Shown piece after piece: positions 1 through 8,714 of a DNA stretch of 64,000 bases (position 1 is the first letter of the stretch; every line of letters starts with the position of its first letter). The stretch covers positions 248,001-312,000 of the forward strand of contig JACKMA010000002.1 of the NCBI GenBank assembly GCA_024235635.1, given 5' to 3'. The position numbers and the translations under genes were made by a program. Origin of the DNA: Zoogloeaceae bacterium. GTDB taxonomy: Bacteria; Pseudomonadota; Gammaproteobacteria; Burkholderiales; Rhodocyclaceae. The notes below the pieces were generated by a model. That model did no database searches, had not been told where the DNA came from, and worked only from the letters and a program-made list of their open reading frames with translations.

Positions 1-267
1 GTAGGCGATGGTGAGCGGCAGGCTTTCGAGCACCCTGGGCGGTACACCGACCTGGCGCATCATCTGCAGGAGTTGGGTGTAGGCGCCGATCAGCAGGTGC
101 TGGCCGTTGTCGATCGGCGGATCCTGCCGGGCGACGACCCGCGCGCGACCGCCGAGCACGCGGCCCGATTCGAAGACCGTGACCCGGACCCGTTCCGAGC
201 GTGCCAGCGCGACCGCGCAGGCAAGCCCGGCGTAGCCGCCGCCGATGATCGCGATCTCGGGCTTCAT
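1..267 (-). CDS. hpnE: Hydroxysqualene dehydroxylase HpnE, N-terminal part (cut by window edge)
   Basis: FAD-dependent amine-oxidase-fold enzyme that reduces hydroxysqualene to squalene, the last step of the HpnCDE route to hopanoid precursors. Only the first 89 codons are inside the window; the rest lies beyond base 1. The N-terminus reads MKPEIAIIGGGYAGLACA, a Rossmann dinucleotide-binding GGGYAG motif at residues 9-14, followed by an ESGRVLGGRA segment typical of this flavoprotein superfamily. The ATG overlaps the hpnD stop as ATGA, so translation is probably coupled. The order hpnC-hpnD-hpnE supports the assignment over a generic phytoene-desaturase-like enzyme. Confidence 0.88.
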   Translation of the reverse strand, partial: MKPEIAIIGGGYAGLACAVALARSERVRVTVFESGRVLGGRARVVARQDPPIDNGQHLLIGAYTQLLQMMRQVGVPPRVLESLPLTIAY

Positions 268-1097
268 GCCCGAATCCAGGTGGTGCCGGCGAGCCAGATC
301 TTGCGAAGCGGGGTCAGGGAGGTGCGTCGATCGAGTACCTTGAAGCCGTCACTGCGTATCTCTTCGAGCAGCGTGCGGTAGATCGCCGCCATCACCAGAC
401 CCGGCCGCTGGCGCCTGCGGTCGGTCGCCGGCAGCTGTTCGAACGCCTTGCGGTAGAAGGACTGCGCGCGCTGGTACTGGAATTCCATCAATGCGTCGAA
501 GGCCGGCCCGTAGCGCGCTTCGAACAGGTCCTCGGCGGGTACGCCGAAGCGCTGGAGTTCCTCGATCGGCAGGTAGATCCGACCGCGCTGCACGTCCTCG
601 CCGACATCGCGGATGATGTTGGTGAGCTGGAAGGCCATGCCGAGGTCGTGGGCGTATTTCAGGGTCTGGCGATCCTGGTAGCCGAAGATGCCGGCCGACA
701 GCAGACCGACTACGCTCGCCACGCGATAGCAGTAGAGCTGCAGACTGCGGAAATCGGGGTAGCGCGGGTGCTGCAGGTCCATCTGCATGCCGTCGATGAT
801 TTCCAGCAGCTGTTCGGCCGGTAGGTCGAAATCCTGCGCGACCTCGGCCAGTGCCTGCCCGACCGGATGGCTCGGCTTTCCGCCGGAGATCTCGGCCACC
901 TCGGAACGCCACCAGTCGAGCTTGTTCTGGGCGATGGTCGGGTCGTGACATTCGTCCACAACGTCGTCGACCTCGCGACAGAAGGCATACAGCGCGGTGA
1001 TCGCGCGGCGCCTCTCCGGTGGCAGGAAGAGAAAGCTGTAGTAGAAGCTCGAGCCGCTGGCGGCTGCCTTGTCCTGGCAGTACTGGTGTGGATCCAT
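264..1097 (-). CDS. hpnD: Presqualene diphosphate synthase HpnD
   Basis: Condenses two farnesyl diphosphates to presqualene diphosphate in the cytoplasm or at the inner membrane. The 277-residue trans-isoprenyl-synthase-fold protein has the first Asp-rich motif (DDVVDE, about residues 42-47) and the second one (DVGEDVQRGRIYLP) that bind diphosphate through magnesium. I chose the ATG giving MDPHQYCQDK because it matches the family start and lies 7 bp after the hpnC stop. A longer reading would add 27 residues and overlap hpnC. It is the middle gene of the hpnC-hpnD-hpnE operon. Confidence 0.93.
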   Translation of the reverse strand: MDPHQYCQDKAAASGSSFYYSFLFLPPERRRAITALYAFCREVDDVVDECHDPTIAQNKLDWWRSEVAEISGGKPSHPVGQALAEVAQDFDLPAEQLLEIIDGMQMDLQHPRYPDFRSLQLYCYRVASVVGLLSAGIFGYQDRQTLKYAHDLGMAFQLTNIIRDVGEDVQRGRIYLPIEELQRFGVPAEDLFEARYGPAFDALMEFQYQRAQSFYRKAFEQLPATDRRRQRPGLVMAAIYRTLLEEIRSDGFKVLDRRTSLTPLRKIWLAGTTWIRA

Positions 1098-1104
1098 GTC
1101 GGGT

Positions 1105-1914
1105 TCAGCGAGTTGTCGCGCGCCAGAGCAGGCGGGCCCAGTCGGCCCTGCCCAGGCTGGGTCGGTGGCGGAACACATCGTAGCCGACGGCCTCGATCCG
1201 TTCCAGAATGCGCAGCCCGCCCTCGACCACCAGTCGCAGTTCCAAGCCGATGCGCCCCGGCAGCCGGCGGGCGAGCGGCGCGCCGTCGAGCATCATCTTC
1301 CGCGCCCGCCCGACCTCGAAGGCCATCAGCGCCGACCACGCCGGATCGCTGCGGGCATTCGCAACGTGATCTTCGCCGACGCCGAAGCGGGCCATGCTGT
1401 CGGATGGCAGGTAGATGCGGGACTTCTGCCAGTCCACCGCCACGTCCTGCCAGAAATTGATCAATTGCAGCGCGCTGCAGATCGCGTCCGAAGCGTGCAG
1501 GTTGTGCTTGGTCTCGGCCCGGTACAGGCATAGCAGCAAGCGGCCGATCGGGTTGGCGGAACGCCGGCAATAGTCGAGCAGTTCGTCGAAATCGCGATAG
1601 CGGGTCTTGACCACGTCCTGCGAAAACGCGTCGAGCAGGTCGCGGAAGAGCGGCAGCGGCAGCTGCCATTCGCGGATCGAGCGGGCCAGCCGCTGGAACA
1701 TCGGGTCGTCGGGTTCGCCGCCGGCGGCAATGGCGTCGAGCTGGCCGCGGTAGGCGTCGAGCGCCGCCAGCCGGGTGGCGGCATCGGCGTCGCCCTCGTC
1801 GGCGATGTCGTCGGCGGAGCGGGCGAACGCGTAGATGGCCTCGACCGGCTCGCGCAGCCGCGCAGGCAGCAGCAGTGACGCGACCGGAAAGTTCTCGTAG
1901 TGATCGACGGGCAT
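1105..1914 (-). CDS. hpnC: Hydroxysqualene synthase HpnC
   Basis: Converts presqualene diphosphate into hydroxysqualene. The 269-residue protein is a paralogue of the adjacent HpnD and has the same fold. The first Asp motif appears as DDIADEGD (about residues 35-42) and the second as QDVAVDWQKSRIYLP, where the second aspartate pair is altered in the way usual for HpnC. It is the first gene of the squalene operon, so the promoter should lie in the stretch above 1914. The N-terminus MPVDHYENFPVASLLLP is typical of the family. Confidence 0.93.
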   Translation of the reverse strand: MPVDHYENFPVASLLLPARLREPVEAIYAFARSADDIADEGDADAATRLAALDAYRGQLDAIAAGGEPDDPMFQRLARSIREWQLPLPLFRDLLDAFSQDVVKTRYRDFDELLDYCRRSANPIGRLLLCLYRAETKHNLHASDAICSALQLINFWQDVAVDWQKSRIYLPSDSMARFGVGEDHVANARSDPAWSALMAFEVGRARKMMLDGAPLARRLPGRIGLELRLVVEGGLRILERIEAVGYDVFRHRPSLGRADWARLLWRATTR

Positions 1915-2079
1915 GACGGGCGCTGCGGAGTATATCGGATCCGCTGCCCGTCGCCGCCGCTTGCAGGGGGTCGCCGGCCTCGTGCCGATTCGGAGGAGTC
2001 CGTCACCGGATGACGGCTCATGGACGCGGGCGTCGAGGCGTTGCGAACGCCGGGCCTGCGCTGAATCCGGGCAATGGAT

Positions 2080-2451
2080 TCAGGCCAGCGACACTTCGAG
2101 CAGTTCGCCGTCCTTGACGAAGGTCAGCGGCCGATGATCGTCCAGCAAGCGACCGAATACGGCCACCGGTCCCGCGGCGCGCGGCCGATCGCCCTCGCTG
2201 TCGGGCGTTGGACCGAAGAAGATGCAAAAGGCGTGACCGGGTGGCCAGTAGGCGAGATCGCCGACCTCGACGTCGGCCTGGGCGTTCGGTGGCAACTCGA
2301 CCTGCAGCGACGTGCCGAAATAGATTTCCTGGCCCCACACCCGGGCATGGGTGTGGAACGGCAGGGCCGCGACGATCCGGCGGCCGATCTCGCTGTCATC
2401 GATGCGTGCGCGCAGCGAGAAGTCCTGATTGTGGATTCGTATATCGACCAT
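2080..2451 (-). CDS. Cyclophilin-like fold protein (DUF369/TM1367-like)
   Basis: A 123-residue protein matching the small family with a cyclophilin-like beta barrel; the function is not known. Its sequence has the family pattern of a short beta-rich N-terminus, then WGQEIYFGTSL, a GDLAYWPPGHAFCIFFGPTP core, and a C-terminal hydrophobic strand. The ATG giving MVDIRIHNQDF was chosen because GGAGGG stands about 7 bases upstream; a longer in-frame reading has no family-like extension. It stands alone between hpnC and bioD. No catalytic residues can be named. Confidence 0.75.
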   Translation of the reverse strand: MVDIRIHNQDFSLRARIDDSEIGRRIVAALPFHTHARVWGQEIYFGTSLQVELPPNAQADVEVGDLAYWPPGHAFCIFFGPTPDSEGDRPRAAGPVAVFGRLLDDHRPLTFVKDGELLEVSLA

Positions 2452-2585
2452 AACCGGCCCTCCGTTGCCGTTGCGATGCCGTCGTGGCTTGTGACGCCAT
2501 CGTTCCAGTCTAGACCGCAATTTTCCGGCTTGAACGGTCGGGATCGATCCTGCCCGCACGGTCGGCGCGCCGGCACCCGGCCCCG

Positions 2586-3647
2586 TCAGGCGCTGGCGCC
2601 GCTGGCCCGGCTCGCGCCCTCGACGACACTCATGCCGACACGTAAGCCCAACGCCGCCGCAGCGTCATTGACCGCACTGATCAAGCCATGGCCGAAGCCG
2701 TCGCGACCGTCGCCGATGCGGGCGCTGTCGTGGGCGTAGCAGGCGGCGGCCAGCCCGGCCTGCTGCAGTGCGGCGAGGGCCGCGGTACCGGCATCGGCCT
2801 TGCCGCCGCCGGCATCGTTGAAGAAGCACAGGCGGGCGCCGGCACGCAGGGCGTAGCGTGCGGCACTGGCGCCACCATGGCTGCCGGTGACCACCACCCG
2901 GCCGCGATGGCCGCCGTGCATCGACGCGGCGCAGTCGAGCACGACGATCGCGTCCGTGGCCTGTTGGTGCCATGCCGGCAGCTGCAGATGGACGGCGCCT
3001 GCGACCGCATCGCCGCCTTCGGCGTGGGGCAGGATGCCGAGCCGGGCGCAGCCGAGCCTTTCGTCGAGGGCGGCGATGTTCTGTTCGCGACGACGCATCA
3101 GCGGATCGACGCAATTGGCGATCCAGCCCGCCAGCTCGAGCCCGCGGGCGCGGATGGCGTCGGCGGTGAGCAGGGCGTGATTGATGCAGCCGAGGCGCAG
3201 GCCGACCACCAGGATCACTGGCGCCGCCAGGTCGGCCGCGAGATCGGCGGTATCGTAGCCGGCATGCAGCGGCACGCGGAAGCCGCCGACGCCCTCGATC
3301 AGCAGCAGGTCGCACTGTTGCGACAGTGCGTCGCGCGCCGACAGGATCGCCTCGATGTCGATCCGGCGCCCCTCGTCGGCGGCCGCGATGTGCGGCGCCA
3401 CCGCTTCGGCAAGACAGATCGGATTGACCTGTGCGTAGTCGGCTGCCGTGGTGCCGGCCGCAATCAGCGCCAGTGCGTCGTCGTTGCACAGCCGACCGTC
3501 GATCGGCGCTGCACCGGCCGCGACCGGCTTCATGCCGAGGGCACGTAGGCCGATCTTGCGGGCGTGGTGGAGCAACGCGCAGGTGGCGTAGGTCTTGCCG
3601 ATCTCGGTGTCGGTGCCGGCGATGAAATAGCTGCGGGTCGCAGTCAC
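2586..3647 (-). CDS. bioD: Dethiobiotin synthetase BioD with an extra C-terminal domain
   Basis: Carboxylates and cyclises 7,8-diaminononanoate to dethiobiotin using ATP and CO2. The BioD part covers about residues 1-230: Walker A GTDTEIGKT at 11-19, KPVAAG at 40-45 and the IEGVGGFRVPL segment at 117-127. BioD proteins usually end near residue 225-240, but this frame continues without a break to 353 residues. The extra part holds SHGG (256-259), FFNDAG (275-280) and HDSARIGD (306-313), resembling a conserved domain whose name I cannot give. The GTG start overlaps the bioC stop (GTGA), which fixes the start. It is the last gene of the bioFHCD run. Confidence 0.85.
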   Translation of the reverse strand: MTATRSYFIAGTDTEIGKTYATCALLHHARKIGLRALGMKPVAAGAAPIDGRLCNDDALALIAAGTTAADYAQVNPICLAEAVAPHIAAADEGRRIDIEAILSARDALSQQCDLLLIEGVGGFRVPLHAGYDTADLAADLAAPVILVVGLRLGCINHALLTADAIRARGLELAGWIANCVDPLMRRREQNIAALDERLGCARLGILPHAEGGDAVAGAVHLQLPAWHQQATDAIVVLDCAASMHGGHRGRVVVTGSHGGASAARYALRAGARLCFFNDAGGGKADAGTAALAALQQAGLAAACYAHDSARIGDGRDGFGHGLISAVNDAAAALGLRVGMSVVEGASRASGASA

Positions 3648-4495
3648 GGACGCTTCCGGAGAATCAGGTAGAGGGCATCGTAGCCGACTTCGAGCAGGCC
3701 ATCGGCGCGTCGAAATGCCTCGTAGCGATGCTCGACCGTGCGCCATGCCTGGCGGCCGAGCAGGCTGCGCCGACGATTGTCGCCGACATCCTGGGCGCCG
3801 ACCGCCTTGATCGCGCGCAACAGGCCGGCGAGGTCCGGCGCGCAGGCGACATGGCGTTGGCGTCGTTGGGCGAGGACGTTGAAGCCGGCGCTCGCGGCCG
3901 CAGCTTCGAGGCGGTCGACGCCGACGAAATCGAGCACGTGGCTTGCATCGTCGATGCCGGCGAAGGCCTCGCGCAACTCGGCGAAGGTCTCCGGTCCCAG
4001 GGTGGACAGCCACAGCGTGCCGTCGCTTTGCAGCGTGCGCGAGAATTCGGCCAGCACCGGTTCGGGCCGGCACCATTGCAGGCACAGGCTCGACCAGATG
4101 CCCGCAACGCTGCCGGTGGCCAGCGGCAGTGCATGAACATCGGCGGCGACGCAGGGCTGGCCGGGTTCGCGGTGGCGCAACTGGGCGAGCATCGGTGGCG
4201 CCAGGTCGGCAGCGATCAGCAGCCGCTCGCCGAAGCCCACGCTCAAGGTCGGCAGCCAGTGACCGGTGCCGCAGCCGGCATCGACGATGGCGCCGGGCGG
4301 TGGTGGGTGATCCTGCGCCAGCCGCCACAGGTGTTCGCAGATCTGCCGCTGGACGGTCGCCGCGTCGTCATAGCCAGCGGCCGCGCGTCCGAAGCGGCGA
4401 GCGATCCGCCGGCTGGCGGCGAGGGTCGCGGTGACCGTCGGCTCGGTCCGGTCGGTTGCCTCGTGCGAATTGGCCGGTCGCCCACCGCGCCTCAT
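3644..4495 (-). CDS. bioC: Malonyl-ACP O-methyltransferase BioC
   Basis: Methylates the free carboxyl of malonyl-ACP with S-adenosylmethionine so that it can enter fatty-acid synthesis as the biotin pimeloyl primer. The 283-residue protein has SAM motif I as VDAGCGTGHWLP and the class I methyltransferase order that follows, including an LWLSTLGPETFAELREAF segment typical of BioC. The ATG overlaps the bioH stop as ATGA; the next gene starts inside its own stop. This makes bioH-bioC-bioD a translationally coupled set. Confidence 0.92.
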   Translation of the reverse strand: MRRGGRPANSHEATDRTEPTVTATLAASRRIARRFGRAAAGYDDAATVQRQICEHLWRLAQDHPPPPGAIVDAGCGTGHWLPTLSVGFGERLLIAADLAPPMLAQLRHREPGQPCVAADVHALPLATGSVAGIWSSLCLQWCRPEPVLAEFSRTLQSDGTLWLSTLGPETFAELREAFAGIDDASHVLDFVGVDRLEAAAASAGFNVLAQRRQRHVACAPDLAGLLRAIKAVGAQDVGDNRRRSLLGRQAWRTVEHRYEAFRRADGLLEVGYDALYLILRKRP

Positions 4496-5229
4496 CGATC
4501 GTGCTCCGCGAGGAAGCCTTCCATCAATGCCGCGCAGTCGTCGGGACGCGACAGGTGGGGCGCGTGACCGCAGTCGTCGAGCAGTGTCAGGCGGCCCTGC
4601 GGCAGGGCGTCGCTCATCGCGACCGCCGCACTGGCCGGGATCAGCGCGTCGTCGGCGCCGTGCAGCAGGCGGATCGGAAGGTCCAGCGACGGCAGGGCCG
4701 CACGCAGATCGGTATCGTCGAGCAGTTGCAGGCCGGCCGCCAGGCCACCACGCCCAGCCGGCACGACCGCACAGTGTGCAAGCTCGGCGGCGACCGCGCG
4801 ACGGCGGCTGTCTCCGAGCGACTGCAGGGCATGGAAGCGCGCCATCACGCGATCGGCGTCGTCGGCGAATTCGGAGCGGAAGCGCGCCACCACCGCGGCG
4901 TCGAGTCCGTTCGTCCAGTCGTCGCGCGCGCTGAAGCACGGGCTTGCGCCGATCAGCACCAGCCGGCGGACCCGCCGTGGCGCCATTCGCGCGATACCGA
5001 GCGCCAGCAGGCCGCCCAGCGACCAGCCGCACAGGTCGAAGCGGGGCGGACAGTCGTCCAGCATCGCCAGCGCCCAATCGTCCAGGCACGTCGCGAGACC
5101 CACGATACCGCCCGGGTGGCCGGGCAGGATCAACGGTCTGGCGTCGTGGGCGCCCATCCTTCGCGTTGTCGCCTGCCACACCGCAGGCGACGACGCCCAG
5201 CCGTGCAGCATCACCAGCGGTGGCCTCAT
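4492..5229 (-). CDS. bioH: Pimeloyl-ACP methyl ester carboxylesterase BioH
   Basis: Removes the methyl ester from pimeloyl-ACP methyl ester, ending the BioC-primed elongation. The 245-residue alpha/beta hydrolase starts MRPPLVMLHGWASSPAVW, with the oxyanion HGW motif, and has the nucleophile elbow GWSLGG, an aspartate in LLHGADDALIP and the catalytic histidine in DDCGHAPHLSRP. The ATG overlaps the bioF stop (ATGA). Its place between bioF and bioC makes BioH much more likely than another esterase. Confidence 0.92.
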   Translation of the reverse strand: MRPPLVMLHGWASSPAVWQATTRRMGAHDARPLILPGHPGGIVGLATCLDDWALAMLDDCPPRFDLCGWSLGGLLALGIARMAPRRVRRLVLIGASPCFSARDDWTNGLDAAVVARFRSEFADDADRVMARFHALQSLGDSRRRAVAAELAHCAVVPAGRGGLAAGLQLLDDTDLRAALPSLDLPIRLLHGADDALIPASAAVAMSDALPQGRLTLLDDCGHAPHLSRPDDCAALMEGFLAEHDR

Positions 5230-6386
5230 GGGGCCGCCTCCAGGCCACGTAGGAGTTCGAGCAGGCGATCGACGTCGGCGTACGAGTGGGCGGCGGACAG
5301 CGAAATGCGCAGCCGGGCGGTGCCTTCGGGCACCGTCGGCGGTCGGATCGCCGGCACCCACACGCCGGCCTCGTCGAGCGCCGCGGAAAGCGCCAGGGCT
5401 TCCCGGTTGCCGCCGACGATCAGCGGCTGGATCGGCGTCGCCGAGTCGGCCAGCCGCCAGCGCCTCGCCGACAGTCCGCCGCGCAGTCGGTCGATCAGCT
5501 GTCGCAGCCGCGCGCGCGCCTCGTCGGCGCCGCGGATCAGCAGCAGCGAAGTCAGCAGCGCGTGGGCGAGAGCGGGCGGCGCGGCGGTGGTGAAGATGTA
5601 GCTGCGTGCCCGTTGCACGAGCCATTCGATGACCCGGCCGTCGCCGGCGATGAATGCACCCGCCAGGCCGGCGGCCTTGCCCAGCGTGCCGATCAGCACC
5701 ACGCGCGGCGAGCACAGATCGAAGTGGGCGAGACTGCCTCGACCCTCGGGTCCGAGCACACCGAGGCCGTGGGCGTCGTCGAGGATCAGCAGGGCGTCGT
5801 GACGCTCGGCCAGATCGAGCAGTCCCGGCAATGGCGCGAGATCGCCGTCCATGCTGAACACGGTGTCGCTGACGATCACCCGCCGGCGCGCCGGCGTCGT
5901 TTCCAACAGCCGGGCCAACTGCGAGAGGTCGGTGTGCGGATAGCGGCACAGGCGTGCCCGGCTGAGCAGGGCACCGTCGACCAGCGAGGCATGGTTGAGA
6001 CGATCGGCGAAGATCGCGTCGCCGCGTCCGGCGAGGGTCGCCACCGCGGCGAGATTGGCCATGTAGCCGGTCGAAAACGAGATTGCACGCTCACAGCCGC
6101 AGAAGGCCGCGAGGGCGCTCTCCAGCACGTCGTGCGCGGCGTAGTGTCCGCTGACCAGGTGCGATGCGCCTGCACCGGCGCCCCACTGCTGCGCGCCGTC
6201 GGCGATCGCAGCGCGTAACGCCGGGTCGGCCGCCAGACCGAGGTAGTCGTTGCTGCAGAAGGACAGGTATTCGCGCCCGTCGCGCTGCACGCGCGGGCCG
6301 CAGGGCGAACCCAGTGCGCGTCGTCGGCGTGTCAGGCCGAGGCGGTCGATCTCGTCCAGATCGGCGCGAAGATCGTCGATGAACAT
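5226..6386 (-). CDS. bioF: 8-amino-7-oxononanoate synthase BioF
   Basis: PLP enzyme condensing pimeloyl-ACP with alanine to give 8-amino-7-oxononanoate. The 386-residue protein shows the alpha-oxoamine synthase pattern: YLSFCSNDYLGLAADP near residues 36-51, DDAHGLGVLGPEGRG around the PLP-contacting aspartate and histidine, and the Schiff-base lysine in GTLGKAAGLAGAF. The start MFIDDLRADLDEIDR agrees with the family length; an upstream in-frame reading adds 25 residues with no homology. First gene of the bioF-bioH-bioC-bioD operon. bioB is not in this window. Confidence 0.94.
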   Translation of the reverse strand: MFIDDLRADLDEIDRLGLTRRRRALGSPCGPRVQRDGREYLSFCSNDYLGLAADPALRAAIADGAQQWGAGAGASHLVSGHYAAHDVLESALAAFCGCERAISFSTGYMANLAAVATLAGRGDAIFADRLNHASLVDGALLSRARLCRYPHTDLSQLARLLETTPARRRVIVSDTVFSMDGDLAPLPGLLDLAERHDALLILDDAHGLGVLGPEGRGSLAHFDLCSPRVVLIGTLGKAAGLAGAFIAGDGRVIEWLVQRARSYIFTTAAPPALAHALLTSLLLIRGADEARARLRQLIDRLRGGLSARRWRLADSATPIQPLIVGGNREALALSAALDEAGVWVPAIRPPTVPEGTARLRISLSAAHSYADVDRLLELLRGLEAAP

Positions 6387-6445
6387 CGGCTTCCGCGAAG
6401 TGGGAAACCGGTATTTTACTGCGTGGTCAGGGGTAGGCGCAGGAC

Positions 6446-6468
6446 CCGGGGCGCCTCGCACGCCCCGG
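6446..6468 (-). terminator. GC-rich hairpin after the PEP-CTERM gene
   Basis: Perfect 8-bp arms (CCGGGGCG and CGCCCCGG) around a 7-base loop, 17 bases past the stop of the PEP-CTERM gene and about 60 bases before the bioF start. There is no clear U-tract, so it may attenuate rather than fully terminate. Confidence 0.45.
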
Positions 6469-6485
6469 TTCGGGCAAGGTTCGGG

Positions 6486-6968
6486 TCAGGACTGACCGAG
6501 ACGGCGTTTCGCGGCAAAGCCGATCATGCCGATGCCTGCCAGGAACAGCGCGTAGGCTTGCGGTTCCGGCACGGCGGTGACGTGGGATTCGAAGCTGTAC
6601 GACGCAAACTGCGGTCCGCTGGGCGCAAACACCGGTGCGTAGTAGTAGTCGCCGGCGGCAAGCGAGACGCTGGTGAAGCTGTTCTCGTAGGTCGTCGGCG
6701 AGAAGATCGCGCCCGAGACCAGCGCATCGGTGTCGTCGAACAGTCCGAAGGCCAGCATCGGCAGGGTCGTGCCGCCGGAAAAGGTCAGCATCGAGTCACT
6801 GCTGAGCGAGAACTCGAAGATGCCTTCGAACGCGCCGGCAGAGAACAGGATCTCGGATCCGCTCTCCACTGCGTGGTGTTCGCCGTCGAAGGATGAGAAA
6901 ACCGCCGCCTGGGCTGAAACAGCCGCCACAGCCGCGGGTACCAGTACCGCAATCAATCGCTTCTTCAT
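6486..6968 (-). CDS. PEP-CTERM sorting domain protein, exported
   Basis: A 160-residue exported protein. Residues 1-22 (MKKRLIAVLVPAAVAAVSAQA) form a signal peptide. The body is small and beta-rich, with a repeated FS/SF pattern. The C-terminus has VPEPQAYALFLAGIGMIGF then AAKRRLGQS: the Pro-Glu-Pro motif, a membrane helix and a basic tail recognised by exosortase. After sorting it would be on the cell surface or in exopolysaccharide. Such proteins occur in Gram-negatives that make EPS through exosortase; that gene is not in this window. The upstream DNA (6969-7249) is AT-rich and holds an operator-like palindrome. Confidence 0.88.
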   Translation of the reverse strand: MKKRLIAVLVPAAVAAVSAQAAVFSSFDGEHHAVESGSEILFSAGAFEGIFEFSLSSDSMLTFSGGTTLPMLAFGLFDDTDALVSGAIFSPTTYENSFTSVSLAAGDYYYAPVFAPSGPQFASYSFESHVTAVPEPQAYALFLAGIGMIGFAAKRRLGQS

Positions 6969-7154
6969 GCCGGACTCCTGGGTCGTTAAGGGCTCTGGAT
7001 ATGGTGCGACGCAGCGCCCTGTGGTCTGGGAGTAGCAGGCAACGTGCCCACGAAAAGACTGTTACAAGTGCACCCGGTCAGGAGTTGAATGCATATAAAA
7101 AAGTTTAAATATCAATTTAATGAGATTAATACTTAAAGTCGATTGGCGATGCTT

Positions 7155-7167
7155 GACAAATATTGTC
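7155..7167. promoter_or_regulatory. Operator-like palindrome GACAA-N3-TTGTC
   Basis: Perfect 5-bp inverted arms around ATA inside an AT-rich tract (about 7085-7170) upstream of the PEP-CTERM gene. The tract is unusual in this GC-rich window. A regulator-binding site is an inference from symmetry and position only. Confidence 0.35.
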
Positions 7168-7249
7168 GATATTTTCGCCGTGTCCGTGCCTCGCGCTGGT
7201 GCACTGCAGGCGGGAATGCGCACTGCGATGGGGCTCGATGTCGTGAGCA

Positions 7250-8572
7250 TCAGTGTGCGGCGAGTACCGCGTCGAGCGCCTTCGTCGCCCGCAACACCAG
7301 TTCGTGGGTCAGTGATTGGTCGAGCACGTAGGGCGGCATCAGGTAGACGGTGCGACCGATCGGGCGCAGCAGGGCGCCATGGTCGACGGCGGCCGCGAAG
7401 TAGCGGGCCGCAAAATCCTCGCCGCCGCCCGTGACATCGAACGCGAGGATCATGCCGCGCTGGCGCAGATGGGTGACCGGACGTTCCGCCAGCAACTCCG
7501 TGGCCGCGTCCCCGAGCCAGCGCGCCCGTTGCCGATTGGTCGCGACCACGTCGTCCTCGTCGAAGATGTCGAGGACCGCCAGCGCGGCTCTGCAGGCCAG
7601 GGCGTTGCCGGTATAGCTGTGGGAGTGGAGGAAGGCGCGGGTGACCGAATCATCATAGAAGGCTCGGTAGATGTCGTCCGTGCACAGTACCGCCGACAGT
7701 GGCAGGTAGCCGCCGCTGATGCCTTTCGACAGGCACAGCAGGTCGGGTTGGATGGCGGCCTGTTCGAAAGCGAAGAAGCTGCCGCTGCGGCCGAATCCGA
7801 CGGCGATCTCGTCGGCGATCAGGTGTACCCGATAGCGATCGCACAAGCGACGCGCCAGCCGCAGGTACTCCGGGTCGTACATGACCATACCGGCGGCGCC
7901 CTGGACGAGTGGTTCGACGATCAGCGCGGCGATCCGTTCGTGGTCCTGTTCGAGGGTCTGCTCGAGCGCCGCCGCCGCGCGCTGGGCGACATCGGCTGCG
8001 CTCTCGCCGGAGCGCGCCAGCCGGGCATCCGGCGTCGGAACCACCGTTGCCGGCCGCAGCAACGGCGCATAGGCCTCGCGGAAGATCGCGACATCGGTGA
8101 CCGCGAGGGCGCCGACGGTCTCGCCGTGGTAGCTGCCTTCGAGGCACAGGAAGCGATTCTTGGCGGGCTGTCCGACGTTGCGCCAGTAGTGCTGGCTCAT
8201 CTTCAGCGCGATTTCGGTGGCAGACGCGCCGTCCGAGGCATAGAAGACATGGCCGAGGTGCCCCTCGGTCAGCGCCGACAGACGCTCCGACAGCGCGACC
8301 ACCGGCTCATGGGTGAAGCCGGCCAGCATCGCGTGTTCGAGGCGACCGAGCTGATCCTTCAGAGCGGCGTTGATGCGCGGATTGCAGTGGCCGAAAAGAT
8401 TGGTCCACCACGAACTGACGCCGTCGATCAGGCGTCGGCCGGTGGCGTCCTCGAGCCATGGACCATCGCCGCGCACGATCGCCAGCAGGGGCAGTCGTTC
8501 GTGGTGCTTCATCTGGGTACACGGGTGCCATACCGCGGCCAGCGAGCGGGCAAGCAGGTCACGTTCGGGCAT
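7250..8572 (-). CDS. bioA: Adenosylmethionine-8-amino-7-oxononanoate aminotransferase BioA
   Basis: PLP class III aminotransferase making 7,8-diaminononanoate from the BioF product, with S-adenosylmethionine as amino donor. The 440-residue protein has HPCTQMKHHERLPLL near the N-terminus, the DGVSSWWTNLFGH substrate-pocket segment that marks BioA, LIADEIAVGFGR with the PLP-binding aspartate, and the lysine in LCLSKGISGGYLPLS. I chose the ATG giving MPERDLLARSL because GGAGGAG lies 6-7 bases upstream; an earlier ATG would place that Shine-Dalgarno inside the gene. It is separate from the bioFHCD operon, with the PEP-CTERM gene between. Confidence 0.94.
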   Translation of the reverse strand: MPERDLLARSLAAVWHPCTQMKHHERLPLLAIVRGDGPWLEDATGRRLIDGVSSWWTNLFGHCNPRINAALKDQLGRLEHAMLAGFTHEPVVALSERLSALTEGHLGHVFYASDGASATEIALKMSQHYWRNVGQPAKNRFLCLEGSYHGETVGALAVTDVAIFREAYAPLLRPATVVPTPDARLARSGESAADVAQRAAAALEQTLEQDHERIAALIVEPLVQGAAGMVMYDPEYLRLARRLCDRYRVHLIADEIAVGFGRSGSFFAFEQAAIQPDLLCLSKGISGGYLPLSAVLCTDDIYRAFYDDSVTRAFLHSHSYTGNALACRAALAVLDIFDEDDVVATNRQRARWLGDAATELLAERPVTHLRQRGMILAFDVTGGGEDFAARYFAAAVDHGALLRPIGRTVYLMPPYVLDQSLTHELVLRATKALDAVLAAH

Positions 8573-8714
8573 CGTCTGCTCCTCCATGTGGTTTGCCGAA
8601 TGCTCGGACCGGCGTCGACCGCTGTCAAACGGGGTGCTGCAGCAATCTTGCGGATCGGGGCCATCGCCGCGCTATCATCGGCTTGCGGTACGACCGCCTG
8701 AGGAGGGGACGGGG

